Part shown: positions 16,896 through 26,396 of the stretch, piece after piece | How the letters are laid out: each line of letters begins with the position of its first letter | Position numbering within the stretch: the first letter of the stretch is position 1 | Assembly: GCF_042678945.1 (NCBI RefSeq) | Contig: NZ_JBHTLM010000019.1 | Span: 1 to 64,000, forward strand | From: Fontibacillus puldeungensis | GTDB taxonomy: Bacteria; Bacillota; Bacilli; Paenibacillales; Paenibacillaceae | Reading direction: 5' to 3' | DNA length: 64,000 nt | Made by a program: the position numbers and the translations under genes | Notes under the pieces: generated by a model | Told to the model about the DNA's origin: nothing | Seen by the model: only the letters and a program-made list of their open reading frames with translations | Databases searched by the model: none

Positions 16896-17555
16896 TCACA
16901 CCCCTCTAAACACGTTAAGATCCGGTCTTATCCGGGTCACGTTAACGATTTTGTCGATTTGCATTTTCCCGTCCAATAAAAAGGCAAATTCCATACTCGT
17001 CTCCCGATTCTCCCACTCGTCCGGAGGTCGGCTGATCGTCTCGGCGATGCGCAGTTGTGTAGGCGACAAATATGACGCAGCGATGATCGCTTTCTCGTTG
17101 CCTTCAAAGCCTGCATGTGCCATCCCCCGAAGAGCGCCAAGGATCAAGATGTCCCCTGTACAGACAATCGTCCCTCCCGGGTTAATATCACCGATGAACA
17201 GCAAATTTCCCTCATGACGAAGGACTTGGCCAGAACGTACGATACCTGTCATCGTCGTTAGTGCATTTTCATCCTTCTCACGGGCCAAGGCCGGTGTTTC
17301 GATGGAGCGAACAAGCAGATTTCCTTTTTGCTTCAATATATCAAGAATCATTTCCTTCTGATCATCGGTCACTAAACGCGTCCCCAGCTTCACATCTACG
17401 TGAATGATTGGGCCAGTCAAAATATTCTGATGACTAAACTCTAATTTATAGCGAAGCTCCTCCAGAAGACTTGAGAAATCACACTTGTCGTCCAGAAGGA
17501 ATACCAGGCCATCCTTAATTCCTTTTATGGTTACGTGGTTGGATTTCACTGTCAT
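16896..17555 (-). CDS. minC: septum site-determining protein MinC
   Basis: MinC (219 residues) inhibits FtsZ assembly away from midcell. The N-terminal domain (about 1-100) is divergent, as usual. The C-terminal beta-helix domain is clear: RSGQVLRHEGNLLFIGDINPGGTIVCTGDILILGALRGMAHAG, which binds MinD. It immediately precedes minD. Confidence 0.95.
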   Translation of the reverse strand: MTVKSNHVTIKGIKDGLVFLLDDKCDFSSLLEELRYKLEFSHQNILTGPIIHVDVKLGTRLVTDDQKEMILDILKQKGNLLVRSIETPALAREKDENALTTMTGIVRSGQVLRHEGNLLFIGDINPGGTIVCTGDILILGALRGMAHAGFEGNEKAIIAASYLSPTQLRIAETISRPPDEWENRETSMEFAFLLDGKMQIDKIVNVTRIRPDLNVFRGV

Positions 17556-17632
17556 AAGCCTGTCCCTCCCTCCTAATCAATTCGTGCCGGAGCGGACAAG
17601 TTCCTGCTTGAGCAAGGAAAAGTCCGTGGAAG

Positions 17633-18163
17633 TCAAGCGTTCTCCTCTGGGGCCCGTCTCTTCGTCAACATTTCCAGTTGACGCCGGAGCGGCACATAGA
17701 TGATAAGAGCAAATATAAACTGCACAAATACATTGGGAATAATGTGGTTGCTTAACGCCCAAGTGTACGGTTCATGCGTCAGCTCGAATAGCGAATATGT
17801 CCCAAACAAAATGGAATCCAGCAGTAGACTTCCAATCAGAACGATGATCATCATTAGTGGAAGGGGAGCACGCTGGTTACGGGATAGGAGACCCATCAAG
17901 TAGCCGGTTAATCCCATCGCAAAAGAATACGCTCCAATAAGGGCTCCATAAAACACGACATCATGAAGCAGCCCGAAGCAAAGACCAAGAAGCAGTCCTG
18001 TATGACGGTTGTCGTATATCGAAAAATACAAAATACCGATAAACACCAAATGAGGAACAATTCGCGTCTGCCACGATCCCGGAATTAGCCATGGGACGAT
18101 GGTACCTTCTAAGATAAACAGGAGAAAAAGCAGCAATATGAGAATGAACTTGCGGTTTCTCAC
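17633..18163 (-). CDS. mreD: rod shape-determining protein MreD
   Basis: A small membrane protein (176 residues, about five or six spans) of the elongasome, linking MreC to the wall-synthesis machinery. Sequence conservation in the family is low, but hydrophobicity, length, the GLCFGLLHD motif and the position right after mreC identify it. Its start overlaps the mreC stop. Confidence 0.92.
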   Translation of the reverse strand: MRNRKFILILLLFLLFILEGTIVPWLIPGSWQTRIVPHLVFIGILYFSIYDNRHTGLLLGLCFGLLHDVVFYGALIGAYSFAMGLTGYLMGLLSRNQRAPLPLMMIIVLIGSLLLDSILFGTYSLFELTHEPYTWALSNHIIPNVFVQFIFALIIYVPLRRQLEMLTKRRAPEENA

Positions 18164-19038
18164 TTTCCTTCACCGTCCGGTGTAAACACAACAAACAGCT
18201 CTTTCCAGTCGGTAAAGTTAGCTGCCGGCTCAACGGTTGCCGTGTAGGTCAAGCCATATTCACCTACTTGAATCTCCTTAACTTTTCCGATAATCATCCC
18301 GCGTGGGAAAACACCACCGATCCCTGAGGAAACGATCAGGTCGTCTTTAGCCAGGGATTTCTTATCCTGAATACGCGTCATCAGGAATTTGCCCTGCTTC
18401 TTATCGAACGTTTCAATCATCCCAAACACATCGTTCTCCTTGCCCAGAGCGGTCACGGCGATGCCGTTCGAGTTAGGGTCTTTGGCATCCATTGATGTTA
18501 CCAGCTTGACGGTAGACGTCATGTAACTGACATGACTAACAACACCGACCAGTCCGTCCGTAGAAGAGACAGCCATACCTTCCTTAACACCCTCGCGCTC
18601 GCCGATATCAACTACAATGGTCCGATTAACAGGGTCATCATTAACACTCAGAACCTGAGCGATTTTCCATGTATAGTCGTATCTCTCCTTCTGCGCATCC
18701 GTGAAATGAAGTTCGTCCTGTAGCCTTTTGTATTGCTGCTCTATGAAATTGTAGTTTACTTTGTCGCGGGTGTAATGAGCAAGGGCAATTTTTAGTTCCT
18801 CATTCTCCTCCTGCAAGGATCGCAGGTTTGAAATATCTTCAAATAAGCCCGCTACGTAGCCAGCGGGCTTGTAAAACACGTATTGCACGAAGCCAACCGT
18901 GTCCTTCACAAATTTCTCCGGCCAGGACAAGGAAGTTCTTGACCCGAGTGAAAACCCCATAACCGCAATGAATAAAATAAGTCCCATCAATAAAAAAAAC
19001 AGTCTTTTGTTGCCAAGCAGCTTAAACAGTTTTAGCAC
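18160..19038 (-). CDS. mreC: rod shape-determining protein MreC
   Basis: A bitopic membrane protein (292 residues) of the elongasome: one N-terminal span (about 12-30), a coiled coil (about 65-105, LQEENEELK...), then the beta-rich extracytoplasmic domain with VVDIGEREGVKEGMAV and LIVSSGIGGVFPRGMIIGKV. The start is odd: a GTG touching GGAGG, with AAGG 7 nt upstream as alternative ribosome-binding site; an in-frame CTG lies 9 nt after GGAGG. It follows mreB after a 97-nt gap. Confidence 0.93.
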   Translation of the reverse strand: MLKLFKLLGNKRLFFLLMGLILFIAVMGFSLGSRTSLSWPEKFVKDTVGFVQYVFYKPAGYVAGLFEDISNLRSLQEENEELKIALAHYTRDKVNYNFIEQQYKRLQDELHFTDAQKERYDYTWKIAQVLSVNDDPVNRTIVVDIGEREGVKEGMAVSSTDGLVGVVSHVSYMTSTVKLVTSMDAKDPNSNGIAVTALGKENDVFGMIETFDKKQGKFLMTRIQDKKSLAKDDLIVSSGIGGVFPRGMIIGKVKEIQVGEYGLTYTATVEPAANFTDWKELFVVFTPDGEGK

Positions 19039-19135
19039 CCTCCAACCTTACATATTTCTTAAATAAAAGCGGCATGGCCGTCCCATAAGGACGGCGCCAC
19101 TTTATGATAAGGGGTGTCTTCTTTCAAACGATCAT

Positions 19136-20170
19136 TTATCGTCTTGAACGAAGGGCTGAACTACTTTTAGATTTGAATAAATGGATATTATCCAAAGCTC
19201 TGCCTGTACCAACGGCTACGCAATCAAGCGGGTTCTCCGCTACAATGACCGGCATTCCCGTTTCACTCGCGAGCAATTTATCCAAGTTGCGGAGTAGCGC
19301 CCCGCCACCGGTCAATACGATCCCACGGTCCATAATATCGGCAGCAAGCTCCGGCGGACATTTCTCTAGCGTTACTTTTACGGCGTCCACAATCGCTCCA
19401 ACCGTATCGCTAAGAGCATCGGAAATTTCATCCGAGGTAATCGTGATCGTCTTTGGAAGGCCGCTCACCAAATCGCGTCCGCGAATTTCCATCGTTTCTA
19501 CTTTCTCCAGAGCCAAAGCAGAGCCGATGTCCATTTTGAGCTGTTCTCCAGTTCTTTCCCCGATCATTAAATTATATTGGCGCTTGATGTATTGGATGAT
19601 CGCTTCATCCATTTCATCCCCAGCTACACGAACTGATTTGCTCGTAACGATGCCACCAAGCGAAATGACAGCAACCTCTGTTGTACCGCCACCAATATCT
19701 ACTACCATGCTCCCTGTTGGCTCCCATACCGGCAAATCAGCACCAATAGCTGCTGCAAAAGGCTCCTCGATCGTATATGCCTCTCTGGCTCCGGCTTGCT
19801 TCGTCGCATCCTCGACGGCACGCTGTTCTACAGCTGTAATGCCGGAAGGTACACAAACCATCACGTTCGGATGACGTTGGAAAAGCGAGCGCTGCTTTTG
19901 CGCCTGATTGATAAAATATTTGATCATGGTAGCGGTCGTATCAAAATCGGCGATAACTCCATCCTTCATCGGGCGGATTGCACGAATGTTTCCAGGAGTT
20001 CTACCTATCATTTTCTTAGCGGATTCACCTACAGCAACAATGCTCTTCGTATCAGTGTGAATCGCAACCACGGACGGTTCTCTTACGATTATCCCTTTAC
20101 CACGCGTATAAACCAGCGTATTTGCCGTTCCCAAATCAATTCCCAAGTCTTTCGTAAAGCCACCCAACAT
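19136..20170 (-). CDS. mreB: rod shape-determining actin homolog MreB
   Basis: A cytoskeletal actin-like ATPase that steers lateral wall synthesis. It has phosphate-1 DLGTANTLVYTRGKG, phosphate-2 VVDIGGGTTEVAVISLGG and the adenosine motif LTGGGALLRNLD. 344 residues is the normal length. It is first in mreB-mreC-mreD and follows radC by about 40 nt, as in B. subtilis. The 97 bases before mreC contain a GC-rich hairpin (GCCGTCC-TTAT-GGGACGGC), possibly a partial attenuator. Confidence 0.97.
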   Translation of the reverse strand: MLGGFTKDLGIDLGTANTLVYTRGKGIIVREPSVVAIHTDTKSIVAVGESAKKMIGRTPGNIRAIRPMKDGVIADFDTTATMIKYFINQAQKQRSLFQRHPNVMVCVPSGITAVEQRAVEDATKQAGAREAYTIEEPFAAAIGADLPVWEPTGSMVVDIGGGTTEVAVISLGGIVTSKSVRVAGDEMDEAIIQYIKRQYNLMIGERTGEQLKMDIGSALALEKVETMEIRGRDLVSGLPKTITITSDEISDALSDTVGAIVDAVKVTLEKCPPELAADIMDRGIVLTGGGALLRNLDKLLASETGMPVIVAENPLDCVAVGTGRALDNIHLFKSKSSSALRSRR

Positions 20171-20209
20171 GCTGTTTTCTTCCTTTCCTTCTGTATCTAA
20201 TCTATTATA

Positions 20210-20899
20210 TTACATCAAGCCCTGCTCCTTCAAACTGACGAATTTTCCATCTCCAATCACGATATGATCCAGAATGTCGATCCCTACAATCTCTCCTGCT
20301 TCGCAGAGCCGTTTTGTCATGAGGATATCCTCCTCACTTGGCGACGGATCCCCGCTTGGATGATTGTGTGCACATATAACGGAAGCGCTGCTGCACTTTA
20401 TTGCTGCCCTGAACACCTCGCGTGGGTGAACGATCGTTGCATTCAAGCTTCCGATGGAAAGCGTCTCTTGAGCAATGATATGATTTTTCGAATTCAAAAA
20501 AAGACAAACAAAATGTTCCTTTTGCAGATAACGCATCTGCTCCATCAAAAGCTCCGCCGCCACATGTGGACTGCGGATCACCTCAGTTTCCGGCAGCCTT
20601 GCCTTTGCCAGCCGCTGCCCTAGTTCAATGCCCGCTTTAAGCTGCACCGCCTTGGCCGGCCCTATTCCCTTCAATCGGGTCAATTCATCAAGGCTCATAT
20701 CGACTAGCCCGCGAATACCCTGCATCCCCGACAAAAGACGCTGAGCCATATGCACAGCCGATTCGTGACGCGTACCCGTTCTCAGAAGAATTGCCAATAG
20801 CTCGGCATGACTTAACGCGCTGGCTCCGTAAAGCATCATTCTTTCTCTTGGCCGTTCCTCTGAAGGAAGATCTCTTAGCATATAAGAGGTTGATTTCAT
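20210..20899 (-). CDS. radC: RadC family JAB1/MPN-domain protein
   Basis: A protein of 229 residues with an N-terminal helix-hairpin-helix segment (LTRLKGIGPAKAVQLKAGIELG) and a C-terminal metalloprotease-like MPN domain with the JAMM zinc motif CAHNHPSGDPSPSEED. The historic DNA-repair assignment is doubtful; the molecular function is not settled. The ATG start has GAGGG 7 nt upstream. It lies between maf and mreB, the conserved Bacillus order. Confidence 0.95.
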   Translation of the reverse strand: MKSTSYMLRDLPSEERPRERMMLYGASALSHAELLAILLRTGTRHESAVHMAQRLLSGMQGIRGLVDMSLDELTRLKGIGPAKAVQLKAGIELGQRLAKARLPETEVIRSPHVAAELLMEQMRYLQKEHFVCLFLNSKNHIIAQETLSIGSLNATIVHPREVFRAAIKCSSASVICAHNHPSGDPSPSEEDILMTKRLCEAGEIVGIDILDHIVIGDGKFVSLKEQGLM

Positions 20900-21024
20900 A
20901 CTCAATCCCTCGCTTCCGAATTGGTTTGTGAGCGAATCCGGATAATCCGGTAATCGCTATCCAAATAGTTCGGAAGGATATGCTTTATCACTTCCTCGAT
21001 TTTACACGTTACTTTGGTTGATCT

Positions 21025-21627
21025 TTAGAGCACATGGATATCAAATTCCGCCAGCATGTCCACCAGCAAGGAGAGTGGTAAACCAACCACATTGAAATAG
21101 CAACCCTCAATGCCAGTAACGATCGTGGCCCCTAGTCCCTGGATTGCATAAGCTCCAGCCTTGTCGAGTCCTTCCCCGCTCCGAGCATAAGCCCAAACTT
21201 CATCCTCGGTCAGCGCCTTCATGGTAACTACTGTCGAACGATAATCGACCTTCATGTTTCCGGTCAATCCGTCTTGACAGGCAACCCCGGTATATACCGT
21301 ATGGCTTCGGCCTTGTAATGAGCTTAGCATGGCCGCAGCCTCTTGCTCATCTCTCGGCTTGCCCAAAACGACGCCATCCCTAACAACAATGGTGTCGCTG
21401 CCGACGATAACGCCGTCTTTCGAAGTTTCAGTCAACGTATTATAGACCGCGTTTGCTTTTCTAGCCGCGAGTTCCATCACAATCTGCTCAGGCGACCAAG
21501 TGTCCGGAGTTGATTCGTCAGCGTGGCTTGGCACCACGTCAAAGGGAATTTGCAGTGAAGCGACTAATTCGCGTCTTCGCGGTGATGTCGAAGCAAGGAT
21601 TACTCGGCGCAAATGTTTGGTTTCCAA
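21025..21627 (-). CDS. maf: Maf family nucleotide pyrophosphatase
   Basis: Maf proteins hydrolyse non-canonical or modified nucleoside triphosphates (dTTP/UTP and derivatives); overexpression in Bacillus blocks septation. The signature LASTSPRRREL and the later SDTIVVRDGVVLGKPRDEQEA motif are present. The start is a TTG with AAAGGAG 10 nt upstream, giving the normal 200-residue length; the longer in-frame extension of 51 residues has no family sequence. It sits between the SPOR-domain gene and radC. Confidence 0.93.
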   Translation of the reverse strand: METKHLRRVILASTSPRRRELVASLQIPFDVVPSHADESTPDTWSPEQIVMELAARKANAVYNTLTETSKDGVIVGSDTIVVRDGVVLGKPRDEQEAAAMLSSLQGRSHTVYTGVACQDGLTGNMKVDYRSTVVTMKALTEDEVWAYARSGEGLDKAGAYAIQGLGATIVTGIEGCYFNVVGLPLSLLVDMLAEFDIHVL

Positions 21628-21818
21628 GGGCTGAATTCTCCTTTTTGACGAAATGACAAGAAAAGAATGTGCCTTTATTTGCAAGAAAAAACGGCATAAC
21701 CGCCCTTGAATGGCGGATCCGTTTCTAAAGCTGCGAGAATCGACATTATTTCGCTGTAAATCCTCGCCATTTTTTGACACTTCCTTATTATAAGATTAAT
21801 TCATTCTCAATACAAACA

Positions 21819-21860
21819 TAAATAAGACAGGGGAAAGTATTTCCAATCCTGTCTTATTTA
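21819..21860 (-). terminator. terminator after the SPOR-domain gene
   Basis: Minus strand AAATAAGACAGG...CCTGTCTTATTT: a long stem with an inner GGAAA/TTTCC extension, ending in an AT-rich tract. It separates the spoIIB-like gene from maf. Confidence 0.7.
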
Positions 21861-21877
21861 TATCGACTCTTCTAACG

Positions 21878-23194
21878 TCATCGTTCGCTGTTCAGCAGGG
21901 CCTGCTCGGCCATAATGAACCGCATCATCTCATTTTGAACTTCCCATAACAGCGTCTTAGCTCCGCTTTTATTGAATTCGTTCATTGCTTCCAGGGCACC
22001 ATTGATCGCCTTCTCCATTACATTCGCAGCATCATCTTTTGCCGATGACCATTTCCCCCGTACCGCCGACGCGCTTTCAGTCCATAATTGATGCTTCTGC
22101 CCCAGCTCCTTCAACTCATCGCTACTAACCTGCTGAGTATTTGTATCGCTAAGTAATGAAGCCGACTTAGAACTAAGCAGACTTACAAGCTCGGCGCTTT
22201 GAGCAAGGTATGTCTCCAATGTCTGCGCCTCTCCGTTAAATTTTATGGCGGCAGATGCAGGTAAATTAATTTCATGCAAAATTAGATGAACTCCTGCGGC
22301 TTTTAACTGTCCGCTTAGCAGCTTGGCTTGCTCGCGATCCGTTGAAACCCCGGCATACACTCTTTTCTCATCAACAGTATCCCGAGCGGCTGCTATTCCT
22401 GAAGCCTGAAGCTCCTCCTGTGCCTGCTGCACGCCCTGCGCTGTACTGAACACCCCGTATTGTAAAAAGTAATAAGTTTGCGTAGGCAGCGCAAAATTGA
22501 CCTGAGGCAGCAGCTCCTCACTCGTCTGTTCGTCGCCGATTTCTCCCATCACCGGAACGCTTGCAGCTTCGCCGACATTGCTTTGTTTGGGAACCCCAAT
22601 ACCGGGCAGCGGGAGCTTAATCTCTTGGTTGAACATGGACAGGACAACGAATCCGAATAATGCTCCAGTAATGATGGCTCCAGTTAAGGACCCAGCCACC
22701 TTCCACCATGAGGTCCTCGTAGGTCGGTAATAATGCTCGGAATGATCATCCGTTGAAATTAGCGGGCCATCCGCCAGGACAGCACGATCATTTGGAGCAG
22801 TAATATAACCTGTATAACTCATATCGTCGATCCAATACTCATGTTCTTCCAAAGGTTCGGTGTCAGTGCTTTGGTCCTTGCCTAAGTGTTCACTAGACGA
22901 CACCAGTTCAAGTTTTGGTTTGCTCGTTCGCGGACTTTCGGGAAAGACGGTTAGTCCCGTCCCCGTATAGTCAGTAAAAGGGTCTCCCCACTCCTCAACT
23001 ACCTCAATCGCCCGGTACTGAGATGTCTGCCTCAGAGGTGCAACTTCCGATTCTTTGCCCTGTATGGGTCCGCTAGTGCGTATTTCCAACTCTTCCTTCT
23101 CTTCTTGATTTGAGACATATCCAACGCTCGGATGCCTCGGCTCAATTTTCCGCCCCGTTTCGTCAAACCGGAATGTCATTTTCGCTTTGTTCAC
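21878..23194 (-). CDS. SPOR-domain membrane protein, SpoIIB-like by position
   Basis: A bitopic protein of 438 residues: a long charged cytoplasmic part (about 1-165), one membrane span (about 167-190, GSLTGAIITGALFGFVVLSMF) and an extracytoplasmic part with a SPOR domain (about 240-315, TYYFLQYGVFSTAQGVQQAQEELQ...) that should bind denuded peptidoglycan at septa, followed by a helical tail. B. subtilis spoIIB, a SPOR protein of the engulfing septum, occupies the same place between folC and maf with the same topology. The SpoIIB role is therefore an inference from position and domains. The start is GTG, 10 nt after AAGGAG. Confidence 0.75.
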   Translation of the reverse strand: MNKAKMTFRFDETGRKIEPRHPSVGYVSNQEEKEELEIRTSGPIQGKESEVAPLRQTSQYRAIEVVEEWGDPFTDYTGTGLTVFPESPRTSKPKLELVSSSEHLGKDQSTDTEPLEEHEYWIDDMSYTGYITAPNDRAVLADGPLISTDDHSEHYYRPTRTSWWKVAGSLTGAIITGALFGFVVLSMFNQEIKLPLPGIGVPKQSNVGEAASVPVMGEIGDEQTSEELLPQVNFALPTQTYYFLQYGVFSTAQGVQQAQEELQASGIAAARDTVDEKRVYAGVSTDREQAKLLSGQLKAAGVHLILHEINLPASAAIKFNGEAQTLETYLAQSAELVSLLSSKSASLLSDTNTQQVSSDELKELGQKHQLWTESASAVRGKWSSAKDDAANVMEKAINGALEAMNEFNKSGAKTLLWEVQNEMMRFIMAEQALLNSER

Positions 23195-23314
23195 GGTCCG
23201 CACACTCCTTGTCCATTCTTCTATCCTAAAAATATGATTGAACAAGGATGATTATTCTAAATAAGTAATTTTATCAAGTACTAAATGCGCTGTTTTGAGG
23301 AGGGGATAACCACA

Positions 23315-23467
23315 ACTAAATGTATTTCATGCAGCTATTTCCGGGCAAATTCCGGATTTTTGGACTTTGCAGGGTTATTTCGCTCCTATTAGCTGCACTT
23401 TCTGCATCTAATTGTCTAAGGTTTCTGGCAAGTCGATGTTTAACTGCACAAAATGCATCTATATAGG
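23315..23467. repeat. intergenic inverted-repeat element, copy A
   Basis: The left end reads ACTAAATGTATTTCATGCAG and the right end, on the other strand, TAGATGCATTTTGTGCAGTT, so the ends are imperfect inverted copies. An internal block, TAGCTGCACTTTCTGCATCTAA, repeats the same theme. Copy B (62872-63060) shares the ends, GGATTTTTGGA and GCGATGTTTAA-like blocks. No reading frame is present. It looks like a nonautonomous, MITE-like or REP-like element. Confidence 0.7.
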
Positions 23468-23538
23468 TTGGACTAAACAAATGCGGAAAACAGGCAAGAG
23501 GGCCCTCTCATAAATTTTATTAATTCCAGTAAATGGGC

Positions 23539-23575
23539 AAGAAACCGCTGAAGCAATTCGCTCCAGCGGTTTCTT
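23539..23575 (-). terminator. terminator after murC
   Basis: Minus strand AAGAAACCGCTG, a loop with inner AGC pairs, CAGCGGTTTCTT: a 12-bp perfect stem, followed by a modest T content. Confidence 0.65.
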
Positions 23576-23602
23576 GAAATAAGTATTGTTCCAAAGCACA
23601 AT

Positions 23603-24988
23603 TTATTTAGCTAACTTATCAGCAAGCTCGTAGCCAACTTTATAAATATCCCCGGCACCCATGGTGAGCACCAGGTCACCCGGTTTAAGCCGCCCCTGGA
23701 GATCGGCCAGCACATCTTGCTTAGTCGCCAAGTAACGAGCTCCCGGATTGCTGTTTTGCTTGATTAAATCAACCATCTTAGAAGAATGGACACCTTCAAT
23801 CCGTTTCTCTCCAGCCGGGGAGTAAATATCGGTGATGATGACTTCATCCGCTTCTCCGAATGCACGACTGAACGCATCGAGCAGGAAGAAGGTTCGCGTA
23901 TAGCGCTGCGGCTGAAAGACCGCGATGATCCGCTTACCGGTTGCTTTCGCTGCGGCAATGGTCGCTTGAATTTCCGTCGGATGATGAGCATAGTCGTCGA
24001 TAATCAGGATTCCATTGCTTTCACCTAACACTTGGAAGCGGCGCTTCGCACCGTGAAAATGACAAATCGCTTCCGCGATATCCGCAAACGGAATCCCCGC
24101 TTCCATACAAACGATTACTGTAGCCATCGCGTTGTACACATTATGTCTTCCTGGCACGGATAATTCAATCGTTCCCAATTCTTCTGCACCGCGGTTCATC
24201 TTAAACGTTACGCAGCGGTCACCGAGTACGATGTCGTGAGCCGAGTAGTCGCACTCCTTCTCAATACCGTACGTAATCGATTGGGATTGAACCTTAGCCA
24301 AAAGCTCCAGGATATTGCTGTCATCTCCGCAAACAACCGCTTTGCCATCCGGCTTAATTTGATTAAGGAACTGAACATAAGCATCCTTCAGTCGTCCAAA
24401 ATCACCGCCATAGTTTTCCAGATGATCCGCTTCAATATTGGTCACGACGCCGAGTGAAGGATGATATTGCAAAAACGAGCCATCGCTTTCGTCAGCTTCC
24501 GCCACGACGCATTTCCCGTGGCCTGCTTTTGCATTTGTCCCTACATCCATCAGTTCGCCGCCGATAATATAAGTCGGGTCTGTACCGCATTGCTCCATAA
24601 CTAAAGCAATCATGGACGAAGTGGTTGTTTTTCCATGAGCACCGGCGACGGCGACGCCAGTACGCTCGTTCAACAAACGAGCGAGCATTTGAGACCGGTG
24701 CAAAATCGGAATTCCCTGTTCCTGTGCTTCAATACGCTCTACATTGTCTTGCGGCAGAGCGGTTGAATAAACGACGAGATCCGCGCCGTGGACCTGCTCA
24801 GCCGTATGGCCGATGTAGATTTTTGCGCCTTTAGCAGCCAGTTTCTCCGTCAGCTCCTGAGAAGCGACATCAGATCCGGTCACTGTATAACCCATCTCTA
24901 GCATAACGCGAGCGATGGCGCTCATGCCATAGCCGCCAATGCCGATAAAATGTACGTGTTGTTCCGTTGTATTTAACAAAATGGTCAC
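23603..24988 (-). CDS. murC: UDP-N-acetylmuramate--L-alanine ligase
   Basis: It adds L-alanine to UDP-MurNAc in the first amino-acid step of peptidoglycan precursor synthesis, in the cytoplasm. Present are the N-terminal UDP-binding HFIGIGGYGMSAIA, the ATP-binding GAHGKTTTSSMIA, and DDYAHHPTEI of the Mur ligase family. 461 residues is typical. The start region overlaps the folC stop by 4 nt (a GTG). B. subtilis murC is elsewhere in its genome, so its presence between folC and the spoIIB position is a difference in order. Confidence 0.96.
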   Translation of the reverse strand: MTILLNTTEQHVHFIGIGGYGMSAIARVMLEMGYTVTGSDVASQELTEKLAAKGAKIYIGHTAEQVHGADLVVYSTALPQDNVERIEAQEQGIPILHRSQMLARLLNERTGVAVAGAHGKTTTSSMIALVMEQCGTDPTYIIGGELMDVGTNAKAGHGKCVVAEADESDGSFLQYHPSLGVVTNIEADHLENYGGDFGRLKDAYVQFLNQIKPDGKAVVCGDDSNILELLAKVQSQSITYGIEKECDYSAHDIVLGDRCVTFKMNRGAEELGTIELSVPGRHNVYNAMATVIVCMEAGIPFADIAEAICHFHGAKRRFQVLGESNGILIIDDYAHHPTEIQATIAAAKATGKRIIAVFQPQRYTRTFFLLDAFSRAFGEADEVIITDIYSPAGEKRIEGVHSSKMVDLIKQNSNPGARYLATKQDVLADLQGRLKPGDLVLTMGAGDIYKVGYELADKLAK

Positions 24989-26367
24989 CAGCCTTTTTCA
25001 GAATCGGTTTGATGCAAAAGGGTTGCCCGCACGTCAGAAATTAAATAAAGCGTGCCCGTCACTACCCCTAGATCTTCCCGTTCCGTCCGTGACTCCAAAA
25101 GCGAAAGGGCCTTTCTCCAGTCACGTTCTATGATGATATCCAAATCCGCTTTCGCATATTGTTCCTTAAGGTCAGTCACGAGATCGTATAACGCCTCGGC
25201 ATCCATTTTTCTGCGAAAATCGGGCTCGGTCAGAATTAGCGTATCCACTATAGGTAATATATGCTTCATGTAGCCCTGATGATGCTTATTTGAAAGCATC
25301 CCCATCATTAAATGCAGCTTTCGGTAACGATACACCTCCGGCACGCTTTTAGCCAGTGACGCCGCACCTTCCGGATTATGAGCTCCGTCGAGGACAATGC
25401 GAGGCATTTCCGTTACCTGCTCCAGACGTCCTGCCCAGAACGTAGTACGAAATCCATCCAGTAGCTGCTCATCTTCCAAAATGAAGGCCATATACTGCCT
25501 GAGCACTTCCAATACCATCATGACACCGGCAGCATTTTTACACTGATGCTCCCCCTGCATAGCGATGGCGAGATCCAGTTCACGGAAAGGACCGTTGAAC
25601 CGGAGCCTTTGCTCTTTTACGTTTACCTCCAGCCGTTCATAGTGGAACTGTTCTCCCAGCAAATACAAATTTGAGTGTTGGGCGGAAGCGGTCTCCTTCA
25701 AAACAGCGATCGCTTCAGGTTGCTCCACACAGCTGACAACTGGAACGCCAGGTTTGATGATGCCGGCTTTTTCACGGGCGATCAATTCGATAGTGTCACC
25801 AAGTACGTCCATATGATCATAGCCGATATTTGTAATCAGCGATACGATAGGCGTCACAATATTGGTAACATCCATCCTTCCCCCAAGCCCGGTCTCCCAT
25901 ACTACAACATCCGGGTAACAAACCTCGGCAAAATACAAAATAGCGATCGTGGTGCTTACTTCGAACATCGTTGGCGATCCAAGCTCGCTTGCAGCGATTT
26001 CCTGCACCAATGGAGCGACCCGTTTTGATAAAGCAAGGAGTACGTCTTCCGGAATATCCTCTTCATCATATTGAAAACGATTCGTAAATTTTGTGATATA
26101 GGGGGACGTAAATGTCCCCACATGATATCCACATTCCCGAAGAATACGGGTTAAGAAAGCGCAGGAAGATCCTTTTCCGTTCGTTCCTGCAACATGAATA
26201 AACTTAAGTCTCCGTTCCGGATGGCCCAGTCGTTCCATCATCAGTTCGATCCGTTCCAATCCCGGACGAATGCCAAACGGTATCAAGCCATTGATCCAAT
26301 CGACCGCTTCAGCATAGCTTCCCAATGAGGGGAGCGGTCGTCTTTCTTCGTCTGTTCGATCCTCCAT
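24985..26367 (-). CDS. folC: bifunctional folylpolyglutamate synthase/dihydrofolate synthase
   Basis: It couples glutamate to dihydropteroate and extends the polyglutamate tail of folates. It has the ATP loop HVAGTNGKGSSCAF, the ETGLGGRMDVTN motif and the C-terminal LDGAHNPEGA. 460 residues. The ATG start has AAGGTGA 5 nt upstream. It lies 30 nt after valS and just before murC. Confidence 0.95.
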   Translation of the reverse strand: MEDRTDEERRPLPSLGSYAEAVDWINGLIPFGIRPGLERIELMMERLGHPERRLKFIHVAGTNGKGSSCAFLTRILRECGYHVGTFTSPYITKFTNRFQYDEEDIPEDVLLALSKRVAPLVQEIAASELGSPTMFEVSTTIAILYFAEVCYPDVVVWETGLGGRMDVTNIVTPIVSLITNIGYDHMDVLGDTIELIAREKAGIIKPGVPVVSCVEQPEAIAVLKETASAQHSNLYLLGEQFHYERLEVNVKEQRLRFNGPFRELDLAIAMQGEHQCKNAAGVMMVLEVLRQYMAFILEDEQLLDGFRTTFWAGRLEQVTEMPRIVLDGAHNPEGAASLAKSVPEVYRYRKLHLMMGMLSNKHHQGYMKHILPIVDTLILTEPDFRRKMDAEALYDLVTDLKEQYAKADLDIIIERDWRKALSLLESRTEREDLGVVTGTLYLISDVRATLLHQTDSEKGW

Positions 26368-26396
26368 GCCAGTCACCTTCATATTTTGATTTCCGT

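Larger units (their letters stand above)
23195..23602. other. intergenic region with repeat copy A and murC terminator
   Basis: About 400 bases without a gene between murC and the SPOR-domain gene. It holds copy A of the terminal-inverted-repeat element (23315-23467) and the hairpin that ends murC (23539-23575). The remainder is AT-rich and should carry the promoter of the SPOR-domain gene; I could not pick a convincing one. Confidence 0.7.

Noticed and set aside
19039..19135. GC hairpin between mreB and mreC as a terminator
   Set aside because: The stem is good, but the T tract is displaced by CATGCCGC; since mreC needs the mreB promoter, a full terminator is unlikely.
20906..21024. Short minus-strand frame after the maf stop (IEEVIKHILPNYLDSDYR...)
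   Set aside because: It is in frame with maf after its stop and looks protein-like, but the only start is a GTG overlapping the GAGG, and it has about 30 codons. Not enough to call a gene.
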